From the IMG/VR virus record IMGVR_UViG_3300047495_000021, positions 1 through 44,799 of that record: a DNA stretch of 44,799 bases. One strand, written 5' to 3'. The translations under genes and the position numbers were made by a program. This document shows, piece after piece, positions 13,693-22,695 of the stretch. Origin of the DNA: a virus. The notes below the pieces were generated by a model that worked only from the letters and a program-made list of their open reading frames with translations, made no database searches and was not told the DNA's origin. How positions within the stretch are numbered: position 1 is the stretch's first letter; every line of letters begins with the position of its first letter.

Positions 13693-14595
13693 GTGGCAAA
13701 GCGCAAGCTACCTAAGCAGCCCCGTGTAATCAAACGGGGGAAAGTTTTTCACATTAACGCAGTAATACAAAAAAGATATGTGCATTCAGTTATGACTTTA
13801 GTTACTGCAATGCAAGAGGAAACACGTAAAAAGTTTGTTAAATTGTTTGAAGAAGATTTTGCTCGCCAGCATTTTGAAGCCGTTGGCGATAGTGTGGGCA
13901 TGGATGCGGCAAGCGTTTCTAGTCAATCGCGCATTTTAACTAATGCGTTAAAAAGAAAATATGGGCAGTTATTCAATCAAATAGCTACGCCCGCAAGTGT
14001 GCGTGTAATGGACGCACTAAATCGGCAGTCACACATTGCGTCTAGCGAGGCTGTAAAAGATTTGTTTGAAGAAAGTAAGCATTACACGCTTGACACAAAG
14101 AAGTTAGATAAGCCAACGCTAGAAATTTTGAAAGCTTCAACCGAACGGTCGGCTAAATTCATCAAATCAATTCCAGAAAGTTATCTAGGCCACGTTGAAC
14201 GTGCTGTATTTAACAGCATTACTAACGGCAACGGTTTAAAAGATTTAATTCCGTTTCTAGAAAAACAGGGCGAAAAAACTAAGAATTGGGCCAATAATAC
14301 GGCAATGGATCAAACGCGAAAATCATATAACGGTTTGAATAAAGGGCGTATGCAGTCGATTGGAATTACGCAAGGCGAATGGATACATTCCGGCGGAAGT
14401 CAACATCCGCGGCCATTGCATGAAGCATTTGACGGCAAAATATACAATTTAGCAGAAGGTGCGCCGGTTAGCGATGATGACGGCAATAATGTTGACGCTG
14501 GCGAAGAGCCGAATTGCCGATGCACATTTGCGCCAGTGATAACTGATGACAAAATCGACACAGAAGAAGGTGGTGAAAACGCTGATGATGAATAG
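13693..14595 (+). CDS. Head morphogenesis protein (SPP1 gp7 / Mu gpF type)
   Basis: 300 residues from a GTG at 13693, very close to the portal stop. The C-terminal motif is diagnostic: WIHSGGSQHPRPLHEAFDGK, then EEPNCRCTFAPV near the end. The N-terminus is basic (AKRKLPKQPRVIKRGK). These minor head proteins sit inside the prohead near the portal and help assembly or DNA ejection. All key residues of the family motif (HSG, PRPLH, NCRC) are present. Confidence 0.88.
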   Translation: MAKRKLPKQPRVIKRGKVFHINAVIQKRYVHSVMTLVTAMQEETRKKFVKLFEEDFARQHFEAVGDSVGMDAASVSSQSRILTNALKRKYGQLFNQIATPASVRVMDALNRQSHIASSEAVKDLFEESKHYTLDTKKLDKPTLEILKASTERSAKFIKSIPESYLGHVERAVFNSITNGNGLKDLIPFLEKQGEKTKNWANNTAMDQTRKSYNGLNKGRMQSIGITQGEWIHSGGSQHPRPLHEAFDGKIYNLAEGAPVSDDDGNNVDAGEEPNCRCTFAPVITDDKIDTEEGGENADDE

Positions 14596-14650
14596 GCTAG
14601 CGCCACAACATACTGTGTGCTAGGGCAATGGGAACACATAGGCGGCGGCT

Positions 14651-16012
14651 TTGAGCGCGCGGGTTATAGATCGCAACGGATGGTTTGAAGTGCCGCAAAA
14701 CCCGCTTTCTAGAGCGGGCGTATTTGATTATCGCGGTTCGTCTATTAACGCGCCTGATCCTAATGCGATGTATAAAGTTTACCGCCCAGCGGAAGAATTA
14801 GCAGACCCAGAAACAATTAATAGTTTTCGCCTTGTTCCGTTTGTAATTGAACATACGATGTTAAGCGGAACGGGTGTAAATAAACCGGGTTATGTTACGC
14901 CGCAAGAAAAAGGTGTGCATGGTGTAACTGGTGATAAGATTTTTTTTGATCACGAAAAGCAAATTCTTTTCGGAAATTTAAAAGTTTTTTCGCCGTCTGC
15001 TGATCAAATTATGAATGAAGGCATAATTGATCTTTCGTTGGGTTATCATTGTCAGTATATCCCGCAGTCAGGAATTGCGCCAGATGGAACGCATTATGAT
15101 TTCATTCAGCGTAACATGCGCGGAAATCATACGGCACTTGTGAAAGACAGCCGTTGTGATGTTGCGGTTTTGGACGCAATAGACGACAAATTTGTTGTTA
15201 CTTTTGATGCAAAGGATATTCAGCTAATGCCTAAAAGCTTGAAAGATCGCAATTCAAAGGCGCATGCCGCAATCGTAAAGCAGGTTACGGCTGCTTATGG
15301 CAACGCCATGCAGAAAAAGTTTCCGAAAGTGAAATTTAGCATTGCCGCCATGGATGCCGCCGATGATGAAGCGGTGTCAAGCGAACCGGGCTTGTCTGAT
15401 GTTGCCGAAATCCTTGGCGATGTATTGCCAGCAATTGCGGAAATCAATTCGACTATTTCGGATGCCATGACACCACCGGATGATGGTATGGAAGACGAAA
15501 TGGAAGACGTTATGGACGCGGCGGGAAAGCCGGTCATGGACGAAAAAGGCCAGCCAAAAAAGCAAGCGGTTATGGATGCCGCAACTGGCAAGCCGAAGCG
15601 CGTTGCAAAAAAGGTGCCAGTTGTCGCGCCCGCCACGATTGACGGCAAAGCCATGGATGCAGCGGTCGCGGCGGCAGTTGAAAAAGCTGTGTTGCCTTTT
15701 CGCAAGCAACTTGCCGAAATTTCAACCGGCAAGGGTGTAATGGCAGAAATTAGCAAGCGCAATATGCTGGCTGATAAACTTTCAAAGCACATAGGCACTT
15801 TCGATCATGCTGAAATGACAACGCATGACGTTGCAAAATACGGTGTTGAAAAGCTGAAAATTCCAGCCATGGACGGGCAAGAAATTAACGCGGTTGAAGT
15901 TTGGTTGCACGCAATGGGTGCGCCAACGCCGCGTTTGATTAGCGGCGTTGGCAATGATAGCCGCGAAAATAGTAGCGTGAAAGCATTTCTTAACCCGGCT
16001 AAAACCGCTTAA
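14651..16012 (+). CDS. DUF2213 protein (capsid maturation/scaffold role)
   Basis: 453 residues from a TTG at 14651 with AGGCGG upstream; an in-frame TAG at 14639 excludes an earlier start. The N-terminal 170 residues carry the DUF2213 pattern (FRLVPFVIEHTM, GVHGVTGD, IIDLSLGYHCQYI, GNHTALVKDSRCDVAVLDA). The middle is acidic and Met/Asp-rich (about 275-305), like scaffold regions, and the C-terminus is helical. In related phages it lies just before the decoration and capsid genes and is proposed to be a protease-scaffold. Confidence 0.83.
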   Translation: MSARVIDRNGWFEVPQNPLSRAGVFDYRGSSINAPDPNAMYKVYRPAEELADPETINSFRLVPFVIEHTMLSGTGVNKPGYVTPQEKGVHGVTGDKIFFDHEKQILFGNLKVFSPSADQIMNEGIIDLSLGYHCQYIPQSGIAPDGTHYDFIQRNMRGNHTALVKDSRCDVAVLDAIDDKFVVTFDAKDIQLMPKSLKDRNSKAHAAIVKQVTAAYGNAMQKKFPKVKFSIAAMDAADDEAVSSEPGLSDVAEILGDVLPAIAEINSTISDAMTPPDDGMEDEMEDVMDAAGKPVMDEKGQPKKQAVMDAATGKPKRVAKKVPVVAPATIDGKAMDAAVAAAVEKAVLPFRKQLAEISTGKGVMAEISKRNMLADKLSKHIGTFDHAEMTTHDVAKYGVEKLKIPAMDGQEINAVEVWLHAMGAPTPRLISGVGNDSRENSSVKAFLNPAKTA

Positions 16013-16042
16013 TTTCTGTAACATTTTCTAAGGAATTGTATT

Positions 16043-16546
16043 ATGGGTTTTCAGCAAGGGCCGATTAATCAGACGAATATGGGCCAGGGTATTCCTGGCG
16101 AAAAAGCGTATGACGGCCCTAGCCGTTGCTTTCCATGGACATTGGTTAGCACGCCGCAATTGAATATCGTCGGCGCAACAGCGTATACAGAAGTGTCAGA
16201 AGGTGTTGCCATGGCTGGCGGCACTGGCACGTTTGCCGGTATTCTTGTTGATCCGAAGGCTTATGCTGCTTTCAATTACGGCGGGCCGGAAGGCGCGCTA
16301 TTGCCAACGATGCAATTGCCTGATGGCACCATCGGCCAACTGATGACCATGGGCATTTATTTCGTTGTGCTAGTCACTGCGGGCAACATTGGTGATCAGG
16401 TTATTTACAACACTACTACGGGCGTGCTTGACCGCGTTGCGTTTGGTGGTAGCCCTGGCACCGGCAACGCGGCTGTGCCAAACGCTCGAATTATTTTGCG
16501 TGCGTCGGCGGCGAATGGTTTGGCGATTGTGCAATTGACGAATTAA
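16043..16546 (+). CDS. Head decoration / structural cement protein
   Basis: 167 residues, MGFQQGPINQTNMGQGIPGE at the start. Beta-rich with many Gly/Thr/Ala: VAMAGGTGTFAGILVDPKAY and VVLVTAGNIGDQVIYNTTTG. This is the style of cement proteins that stabilise expanded capsids. It lies between the DUF2213 protein and the major capsid gene. AAGGAATTG ribosome site. Confidence 0.75.
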   Translation: MGFQQGPINQTNMGQGIPGEKAYDGPSRCFPWTLVSTPQLNIVGATAYTEVSEGVAMAGGTGTFAGILVDPKAYAAFNYGGPEGALLPTMQLPDGTIGQLMTMGIYFVVLVTAGNIGDQVIYNTTTGVLDRVAFGGSPGTGNAAVPNARIILRASAANGLAIVQLTN

Positions 16547-16586
16547 CGCGCATAACGTTAATTGCAACTTAGAAAGGAATTTTAAA

Positions 16587-17693
16587 GTGGCCTTGCATCC
16601 TTCCACCGAGCATTCGCACATTGGCCCGCGTCAAGTGCGCGCATTTACCGGCTTCAAAGCCGAAGATTACCGCGACTTGGCACAGATCGGTATTGATATG
16701 TCAGACCGGACTGTGCGGGAAATGTTTGAAGGTGTGGGCATGGATGCGCTAACGCCTTCGGTTACAACTGCGTCAATTACTACGCCTATTCAGTTTCTAC
16801 AGACTTGGCTTCCGGGTTTTGTGGAAATTATGACGCGCGCGCGAAAGATTGATGAATTGGTCGGCATTAGCACGATTGGTTCATGGGAAGATGAAGAAAT
16901 CGTGCAACCGGTTTTGGAGCGTTTGGGTTCCGCTGTTCCTTATGGCGACGAAACTAACGTTCCGTTTGCCAGTTGGAATTTGAATTTTGAAGAACGGTCT
17001 ATTATCCGTTTTGAAGAAGGCATGCAGGTTGGCAAATTGGAGGAAGCGCGTGCGGCGCGTGTGCGTATGAACAGCGCGCAAACGAAGCGCGATGCTGCGG
17101 CGGAAGCGTTGGAAATCGAACGCAATACGATTGGCTTTTTCGGCTATAATGGCGGCGCAAATATCACTTATGGATTTTTGAACGATCCAGGCTTGCCTGC
17201 TTATGTGAATTTGCCGAACGGCGGGCAAGGTTCGTCAACCTGGGCCAGCAAAACCTTTTTGGAAATTACGGCGGATATTCGTAACGCCGTTGCCGCTTTG
17301 CGCACTTCTTCCGGTGCCAACATTGATCCGAAGCAGGCTGAAATTACTTTGGGAATTGCTTCCAACGTTGTCGATTTTCTTTCTGTTACGTCAACGATTG
17401 GTGATAGCAGTGTGCAGGATTGGTTGACAAAAACTTACCCGAAAATTCGCGTGGTTGATGCGCCGGAATTGGATGCAGCGAACGGCGGCGCAAACGTTTT
17501 TTATCTGTATGCCGAAAGCTTCAAGGGCGGTTCGTCCGATGATGGCCGCGTATTTTTGCAGCCTGTTCCAACAAAGTTTATTACCATTGGTGTGCAGCCG
17601 CGCATTAAAGGTTATGCGGAAGACTATGGGAACGCGCTTAGTGGTGTCTGGTGCAAACGTTCTTATGCGGTTGTTCGTTTTTCCGGCTGCTAA
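16587..17693 (+). CDS. Major capsid protein (DUF2184 type)
   Basis: 368 residues from a GTG at 16587 with AAAGGAATT upstream. HK97-fold shell subunit; DUF2184-type features include FLQTWLPGFVEIMTRARKID, the strand EEEIV-like WEDEEIVQPV, NLNFEERSIIRFEEGMQVGK and the C-terminal RIKGYAEDYGNALSGVWCKR. No long N-terminal scaffold domain, so a separate scaffold (perhaps the DUF2213 protein) is expected. Very likely the most abundant virion protein. Confidence 0.88.
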   Translation: MALHPSTEHSHIGPRQVRAFTGFKAEDYRDLAQIGIDMSDRTVREMFEGVGMDALTPSVTTASITTPIQFLQTWLPGFVEIMTRARKIDELVGISTIGSWEDEEIVQPVLERLGSAVPYGDETNVPFASWNLNFEERSIIRFEEGMQVGKLEEARAARVRMNSAQTKRDAAAEALEIERNTIGFFGYNGGANITYGFLNDPGLPAYVNLPNGGQGSSTWASKTFLEITADIRNAVAALRTSSGANIDPKQAEITLGIASNVVDFLSVTSTIGDSSVQDWLTKTYPKIRVVDAPELDAANGGANVFYLYAESFKGGSSDDGRVFLQPVPTKFITIGVQPRIKGYAEDYGNALSGVWCKRSYAVVRFSGC

Positions 17694-17715
17694 GTTAAAT
17701 TGAAATAGGTAAATT

Positions 17716-18159
17716 ATGCCGTATGTGTATTCCACGCTAACTTGCCCGCAATTATACGTTGAATGGATTGCGGGCGGTGGCGATTTGAAGCGAAAGGGCC
17801 GCAGCGTTCGCATTAACGGCGGCGCTGGATTGGCACAAAAACGCACATTACTAACGCCTTTGGGTGTTAGCACCGAAGTTTCTGTTGAAGAATTGGCGTT
17901 TTTGCAAGATACGTCAACGGAAGCCGGGCAGCATTTTAAAGCACACGTTGATGCTGGATTTATTACAATTGTAAATCGTGGCAAACCAAATGCGGAAAAA
18001 GTTGCTGCTAATATGGAGCAACGCGACGGTGCCGCGCCGATGGTGCCTAATGATTATGTTGATAAAAACCCGCCTAAAACTGGCGGCGAAGTTAAAGCGG
18101 AAGTTACAACGAAGCCGCGCTTTCAGGCAAAAAACGCTGGCGCATCCGCTTTTAGGTAA
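17716..18159 (+). CDS. Virion-block hypothetical protein (147 aa)
   Basis: 147 residues: MPYVYSTLTCPQLYVEWIAG at the start, a small strand-rich N-terminal domain (about 1-90) containing GGAGLAQKRTLLTPLGVSTE, and a charged Lys/Pro-rich C-terminus. In related phages a protein of this size between capsid and connector genes is structural. Not assigned to a family. Confidence 0.6.
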   Translation: MPYVYSTLTCPQLYVEWIAGGGDLKRKGRSVRINGGAGLAQKRTLLTPLGVSTEVSVEELAFLQDTSTEAGQHFKAHVDAGFITIVNRGKPNAEKVAANMEQRDGAAPMVPNDYVDKNPPKTGGEVKAEVTTKPRFQAKNAGASAFR

Positions 18160-18174
18160 GGAAGTTTTGCGCCA

Positions 18175-18639
18175 ATGTCTTTCTCATCAACCTTGACTTA
18201 TACAGATGCGGATTTTCGGGCGCAATTTCCGTTTTTTGCTGATCCTACTGTTTATTCAGAAGCGCAACTTGAAGGCTATTTCAATCAAGGTAGCGTTTGG
18301 ATTTCAACATTCAATTTTGGCGCCTTAAATAATCAAGGGCGACAAAGCGCGCTTTATATGATGACCGCGCATTTGCAAACGCTTGCCGATCAAACCGTTG
18401 CAAATAATAATGCGCCGGGCGGCGTTGAAATTGAAGCGCGAATTGATAAAATTCAAGTTGCCATAATGCCGCCGAAGGTTAACAATTTTTGGCAACAATG
18501 GCTTACACAGACGCCATACGGTCAACAGCTTCTAGCATTGCTTTTGCAACAAGCTGTTGGCGGTTTTTGGATCGGCGGTAATCCTGAATTGGCCGCGTTT
18601 CGGCGCGTTGGCGGCGGTTTTAGCCGGGGGTTTTGGTGA
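18175..18639 (+). CDS. Head-tail adaptor (DUF4054 type)
   Basis: 154 residues. The N-terminal TYTDADFRAQFPFFADPTVY, then EAQLEGYFNQGSVWI and LYMMTAHLQTLADQ, match the DUF4054 adaptor family, which binds the portal and opens the connector. The C-terminal segment NNFWQQWLTQTPYGQQLLAL and GGFSRGFW is also typical (Gly-rich end). Overlaps the next gene's start. Confidence 0.85.
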   Translation: MSFSSTLTYTDADFRAQFPFFADPTVYSEAQLEGYFNQGSVWISTFNFGALNNQGRQSALYMMTAHLQTLADQTVANNNAPGGVEIEARIDKIQVAIMPPKVNNFWQQWLTQTPYGQQLLALLLQQAVGGFWIGGNPELAAFRRVGGGFSRGFW

Positions 18640-19196
18640 CAACCGTAACGCGGCAGGAAGGCGATGGCGGGCGGCGGCTACGGGCCGCGCTGGCTGGGCT
18701 GCGTGGCGTCACTGGCAAAGTTGGATGGTTCGCTTCGGCAAAATATCCAGACGGCACGCCAGTTGCTTACATAGCCGTCATTCACGAATACGGCTACGCC
18801 CCACGCGGTATTCCGCCGCGCATGGGGCTACGGGCCATGATCCCGGAAAAACAAGCCGAATGGGCACGATATGCCGAGCATGGCGCTAAGGCTGTCCTGG
18901 CTGGCACCATGACGGCGATACAGGCCATGGAATTGATCGGCGGTCGTGCCAGTGGTGACATTCGCAAACAAATCGCAAGCGTGCAATCGCCTGCATTGAA
19001 AGACAGCACACTTGACGCGCGTGCGCGTAATCTAGGTTTGAAAAGCCGCGATGATCTAACTGGCACAGGACGCAAGCCACTAGTTGAACCAAAAATGAAA
19101 GACGGCAAAACGCCCGGCGGTTTGCTACAAGCGACGGCAACTTATATCGTTGAAAAAGATGGCGCGGTAGTGGCGCAAGGCGCAACCGGCAAATGA
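18636..19196 (+). CDS. Head-tail connector / tail completion protein
   Basis: 186 residues from a GTG overlapping the adaptor stop (GTGA). The segment VGWFASAKYPDGTPVAYIAV, then IHEYG and IPPRMGLRAMI is the pattern of the HK97 gp10-like / phage virion morphogenesis proteins (VAxIaxxxEyG, IPxRPFLR-like). These complete the connector before tail joining. Fourth gene of the connector set. Confidence 0.75.
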   Translation: MTTVTRQEGDGGRRLRAALAGLRGVTGKVGWFASAKYPDGTPVAYIAVIHEYGYAPRGIPPRMGLRAMIPEKQAEWARYAEHGAKAVLAGTMTAIQAMELIGGRASGDIRKQIASVQSPALKDSTLDARARNLGLKSRDDLTGTGRKPLVEPKMKDGKTPGGLLQATATYIVEKDGAVVAQGATGK

Positions 19197-19558
19197 ATAT
19201 GGGCAATTTATTTTTGCGCGCGGCGGCATTAACTGGCACGTCTACTATTCAATGGTTTTCTGCATCTGGACGTGCATCAAACGGCATTGGTTTAGACGTT
19301 GTGACATTTGCTGATCCCGTGCCGGTTAGGGCTTCGGTTCAACCCGTGCCGCGTTCAATCATGCAGCAAATGGGGTTAGATTTTAATAAAGAATACGTAA
19401 TGGTTTATGCTGCACAAAAAATGGATGATCTTGCGCGCGACCGTTCGGGCGATCAATTCCAATTTTCGTTCTATCGTTATCAGATATTGAGCAACACTGA
19501 ATGGCACCCGGTTAACGGCTGGAATGGTTCGCTTGCTGTAAAAGTGCAATCGCCATGA
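19193..19558 (+). CDS. Connector/tail-completion protein (121 aa)
   Basis: 121 residues; start overlaps the previous stop. Contains WFSASGRASNGIGLDVVTFA, then PVPRSIMQQMGLDFNKEYVM and a C-terminal GDQFQF...NTEWHPVNGW. Strand-rich. Related proteins lie at this point in DUF3383-type myophages and are annotated as collar or head-closure proteins. Assigned by pattern and position. Confidence 0.65.
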   Translation: MNMGNLFLRAAALTGTSTIQWFSASGRASNGIGLDVVTFADPVPVRASVQPVPRSIMQQMGLDFNKEYVMVYAAQKMDDLARDRSGDQFQFSFYRYQILSNTEWHPVNGWNGSLAVKVQSP

Positions 19559-20091
19559 CAGATAATCAAATTTACGCCGCGCTAATCAGCATAATAAGCG
19601 CAAACCTAGCCGCGCAATCTATTAGTGTGGGCATAAAGCAAAGCTATCAGCCACGGCAACAAGGCGCACCATCCGCGCCGACTATCTTCCTGCATAAGCT
19701 GGGCGACAAGGCTTATGGCTTTCCGGTTCGCAATGACGTATATGTGTCTCCCGGTGTCACTGCCCACACTGAAACACAGAATTGGGAAACCACATTTCAA
19801 GTTAATGCGCTAGCAATTCAAAACCCTAGCAATTTAACGCAGTTAACAGCTTCGGATTATTTAAAAGCCACACAGCTTTCATTAGCATCCGAAAGCGGAA
19901 TTATAGCGTTAAATTTGGCCGGTTTAAGCTTGCTTCGCATTACCACGATAAAACAAACCGATTTTAAAGACGAACAAAGCCGATGGGAAACAGACCCTAG
20001 TTTTGATTTTACGGTTTGTCATACTGTAACAAATACCGTAAACATTGGCAGCGCAAACGAAGTAGTTGCAACGCTTGTTCCTGCAAATTAA
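19555..20091 (+). CDS. Neck/tail terminator protein (LIC_12616-like)
   Basis: 178 residues; start overlaps the previous stop (ATGA). Pattern: YAALISIISANLAAQSISVG, PSAPTIFLHKLGDKAYGFPV, ETQNWETTFQVNAL, then FDFTVCHTVTNTVN. This is the layout of the phage neck-terminator gp12-like proteins found upstream of the DUF3383 sheath. It would cap the tail at the head-proximal end. Confidence 0.75.
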   Translation: MTDNQIYAALISIISANLAAQSISVGIKQSYQPRQQGAPSAPTIFLHKLGDKAYGFPVRNDVYVSPGVTAHTETQNWETTFQVNALAIQNPSNLTQLTASDYLKATQLSLASESGIIALNLAGLSLLRITTIKQTDFKDEQSRWETDPSFDFTVCHTVTNTVNIGSANEVVATLVPAN

Positions 20092-20106
20092 CCGGAGTAA
20101 TTGAAA

Positions 20107-21651
20107 GTGGCTATTTCTTTCGACAACTATATTGACATTACTTCCGGGGTTTCTGGCACGGGACAAATTCGCGCGCGTGAATTGATTACGCGAGTTTTTT
20201 CTGAAAACCCGTTGATCCCTGCAAATTCGTTTGCTGAATTTACGAATGCTGATGACGTTGGCACGTATTTTGGCACTACGTCAACCGAGTATGCGCGTGC
20301 TGCATATTACTTTGGCTTTTTGAGCAAGCAAAATACGCAGCCACAAAAAATTAGTTTTGCTTCTTATGTGAACGCCGCACGTGCGCCGACTGCTTATAGC
20401 GATCCGGCGCAAGTTGCATCGCTTGCTACGCTGGCGGCTATTGCCAACGGAAAACTTGATTTGACGCTGGGCGCGACTACCGGCAACATTACCGGCATCA
20501 ATCTCACAACTGCCACAAGCCTTGCGAGCGTAGCTACGCTGTTGCAGGCGGCAATACGTGGCGCATCGGTGGCTGGCGGCGATGCGCAATGGTTGACTGC
20601 TACGGTCACGTATAATGCAGTTGGGCCGAATGGTGCTTATTTTGAATTGGTCGGCGGCGTAGCTGGCCCAGGCGCAATTGCTTTTACAGATGAAACTTCC
20701 GGCACCGATCTTGCGGCAGCATTGGGATGGGAAAGCGTAAACGCGATCTTGTCGCAAGGTTCGGCAATAATGACTTTGACGCAGACAATGATTTCGTCGG
20801 TTGCTGCTTCAAACAATTTTGGTTCATTCTGCTTTGATATTGCAGGCGGATTGAATGAAGCGCAAATTTTGGAATTGGCAACTTGGCTTGCAACTGTCAA
20901 CGTTGAATATATTGGCTTGTTTGGCGTGACGGCAAGCAATGCGGAAGCAGTTTCGGCGGCTATTATTAGCTTGCCGGGCAACGCAATGACATTGACGGTT
21001 GCGGGCAACCCTGATTTTCCCGAAATGATACCGGGCATGATCCTAGCATCAACTGACTATGATCAGCCGAACGCTTCACAGAATTATATGTATCAGCAAG
21101 TGCCGGGCAGTGTTGCGACCGTTGCCGATGATACAGACCAAAAAACGTATGATGCTTTGCGCGTAAATTATTACGGGCAAACGCAACAGGCTGGGCAGCA
21201 AATTTCGTTTTACCAGCGCGGCATTCTAACCGGCTTGGCTTCTTCGCCTTCTGATATGAATGTATTTGCCAACGAAATTTGGTTGAAATCAACGATGGGC
21301 GATGCGTTTATGAACGTGTTGCTGGCGGAAACTGAAATTCCGGCCAACGCAAGCGGTAAAGCTACGGTGCTTTCGATCATTGATAGTGTGGTTACAGAAG
21401 CATTGCCGAACGGTGTTATCAGTGTCGCAGTGCAGCCAGGGCTTACGCAGTCGCAAATTGCCGCTATCACGTCTAGTTCTGGTAGCCCCACGGCATGGCG
21501 GCAGGTTGCGGCAATCGGTTATTGGCGCACCATGAATTTCAGTAGCTACGTTACCGTGGACGAGCACACTGAATATCAGGCCAACTATACGCTGATTTAT
21601 ACGAAAAATAACGCCATCCGCAAGGTTGTCGGCACGCACAATCTGATTTAA
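20107..21651 (+). CDS. Tail sheath protein (DUF3383 type)
   Basis: 514 residues from the GTG at 20107, giving the family-like N-terminus MAISFDNYIDITSGVSGTGQ; an in-frame TTG lies 6 bases earlier. The ribosome site ACCGGAGTAA is the same as in the early leaders. DUF3383 proteins are the contractile sheath of this phage type. The Gly/Ala-rich middle holds tandem beta-domains, and the C-terminal YWRTMNFSSYVTVDEHTEYQ fits the family. Its presence defines a myovirus. Confidence 0.85.
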   Translation: MAISFDNYIDITSGVSGTGQIRARELITRVFSENPLIPANSFAEFTNADDVGTYFGTTSTEYARAAYYFGFLSKQNTQPQKISFASYVNAARAPTAYSDPAQVASLATLAAIANGKLDLTLGATTGNITGINLTTATSLASVATLLQAAIRGASVAGGDAQWLTATVTYNAVGPNGAYFELVGGVAGPGAIAFTDETSGTDLAAALGWESVNAILSQGSAIMTLTQTMISSVAASNNFGSFCFDIAGGLNEAQILELATWLATVNVEYIGLFGVTASNAEAVSAAIISLPGNAMTLTVAGNPDFPEMIPGMILASTDYDQPNASQNYMYQQVPGSVATVADDTDQKTYDALRVNYYGQTQQAGQQISFYQRGILTGLASSPSDMNVFANEIWLKSTMGDAFMNVLLAETEIPANASGKATVLSIIDSVVTEALPNGVISVAVQPGLTQSQIAAITSSSGSPTAWRQVAAIGYWRTMNFSSYVTVDEHTEYQANYTLIYTKNNAIRKVVGTHNLI

Positions 21652-21693
21652 CCGCGCCGCATAGTGTGGGCATTTCAATAAAGGAATTTCGCT

Positions 21694-22146
21694 ATGGGCT
21701 ATGACGTTTCAGGTTTTGGTTTTCAGGTTCGTATTATTGCAAGTAATACCTTTCCAAGCGGATTTACGATTTCGGCCTTTTCAGACGACGCTGATCCGAT
21801 GGACGTGCCGGAAATCACAATCACAGACGTTGCAACTGGCGTTAATGGTGATTTGATTTCATGGAGCAAAGCTTCGCCAACAATGGTGAAATTTGCAGTC
21901 ATTGACGGTTCGCCTGATGACGTGAATTTGCAAATTTTGTTTAACGCAAATCGCGTTGGGCGCGGGCTTGCGCCAGCCGCCGACATTATTACAGCTACGG
22001 CAGTCTACCCTGATGGCAATACGTATGGATATTTGAACGGAAAAATTACGAAAGGCATGCCCACAAGCAGTGTTGCTAGCAGCGGTCGCATTAAAACGAA
22101 AACTTATGAATTTGCGTTTGAAAGCACGGCTGGCAATGGCGGTTGA
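21694..22146 (+). CDS. Tail tube protein (DUF3277-like)
   Basis: 150 residues: [20 protein letters not shown] at the start and [17 protein letters not shown] at the end. Small beta-barrel pattern with [20 protein letters not shown] and [15 protein letters not shown]. Position right after the sheath is that of the inner tube. Ribosome site AAAGGAATTTCGCT. Confidence 0.78.
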   Translation: MGYDVSGFGFQVRIIASNTFPSGFTISAFSDDADPMDVPEITITDVATGVNGDLISWSKASPTMVKFAVIDGSPDDVNLQILFNANRVGRGLAPAADIITATAVYPDGNTYGYLNGKITKGMPTSSVASSGRIKTKTYEFAFESTAGNGG

Positions 22147-22576
22147 TCTTCTTCACACAAAAACGGTTGAAATTGTTGCGCTAGACGGAACGTTGCGTAA
22201 CTATATTTTGTCAAAATTTCCCGCTGTGCAAGGCCGAGAAATTGTGGCAAATTATCCACTTACTGCGGTGCCAAAGGTAAGCGATTACAAATCGAATGAA
22301 GCTGTAATGCTTAAGCTGATGGCTTTCGTTGCCGTCGAAAGCAAAACAGGCGATTTGCTGCGGCTTACCACGCAGGCGTTGATTGACAATCACGTGCCGG
22401 ATTGGGAAACGCTTGTCCGCATTGAAATCGAAATGATGAAATACAACACAAGTTTTTTTCGCGAAGGGGTAGTCTCGACTTTCTTAAGCGATATCGCAAC
22501 GAAAGCCCTAGCGTCGATTACCCCAACGTTGACTACTTTCTTGCGGCAATTATCGGAGCGGGCAAAGCAAGCCTAG
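22136..22576 (+). CDS. Tail assembly chaperone, unshifted form (G-like)
   Basis: 146 residues from the ATG at 22136, overlapping the tube stop. Helical: [40 protein letters not shown]. Chaperones that coat the tape measure before the tube forms are made as a short and a frameshifted long form. Here the short form ends at TAG 22574. A TTTTTTT slippery run at 22453-22459 with codons TTT TTT in frame lies two thirds of the way in. Confidence 0.78.
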   Translation: MAVDLLHTKTVEIVALDGTLRNYILSKFPAVQGREIVANYPLTAVPKVSDYKSNEAVMLKLMAFVAVESKTGDLLRLTTQALIDNHVPDWETLVRIEIEMMKYNTSFFREGVVSTFLSDIATKALASITPTLTTFLRQLSERAKQA

Positions 22577-22695
22577 CTGAATTGCGCACAATTTATACGC
22601 TTGAAGATGCATTAGATATTTTTGAGATTTTAGCGGTTCAACGGTTTAACGAATATCTGGCGTTTGAATTTCAGAAGAAGAAAGCTAAATCGTAA
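22136..22695 (+). CDS. Tail assembly chaperone, -1 frameshift form (G-T-like)
   Basis: Frame 0 from 22136 to 22459, then -1 frame to TAA 22693-22695: 108 + 78 = 186 residues. After the slip the sequence reads [60 protein letters not shown] and [18 protein letters not shown], clearly protein-like with good helices, and it fills the 119-base gap before the tape measure gene, whose ATG overlaps its stop. The slip site T TTT TTT fits the X XXY YYZ rule. Confidence 0.82.
22453..22459 (+). promoter_or_regulatory. -1 ribosomal slippery site TTTTTTT
   Basis: Seven T bases with frame-0 codons TTT (22454) and TTT (22457). After the slip the ribosome reads TCG at 22459. No obvious downstream pseudoknot was worked out. 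Confidence 0.78.

Noticed and set aside
15295-15798. Long antisense frame in the DUF2213 gene
   Set aside because: It is a mirror of the Ala/Met/Asp-rich coding strand, lacks a ribosome site, and lies wholly within a well-supported gene.
20281-21678. Several antisense frames in the sheath gene
   Set aside because: Composition is the reverse complement of Ala/Thr-rich coding DNA. No promoters or starts, and neighbours are all rightward.
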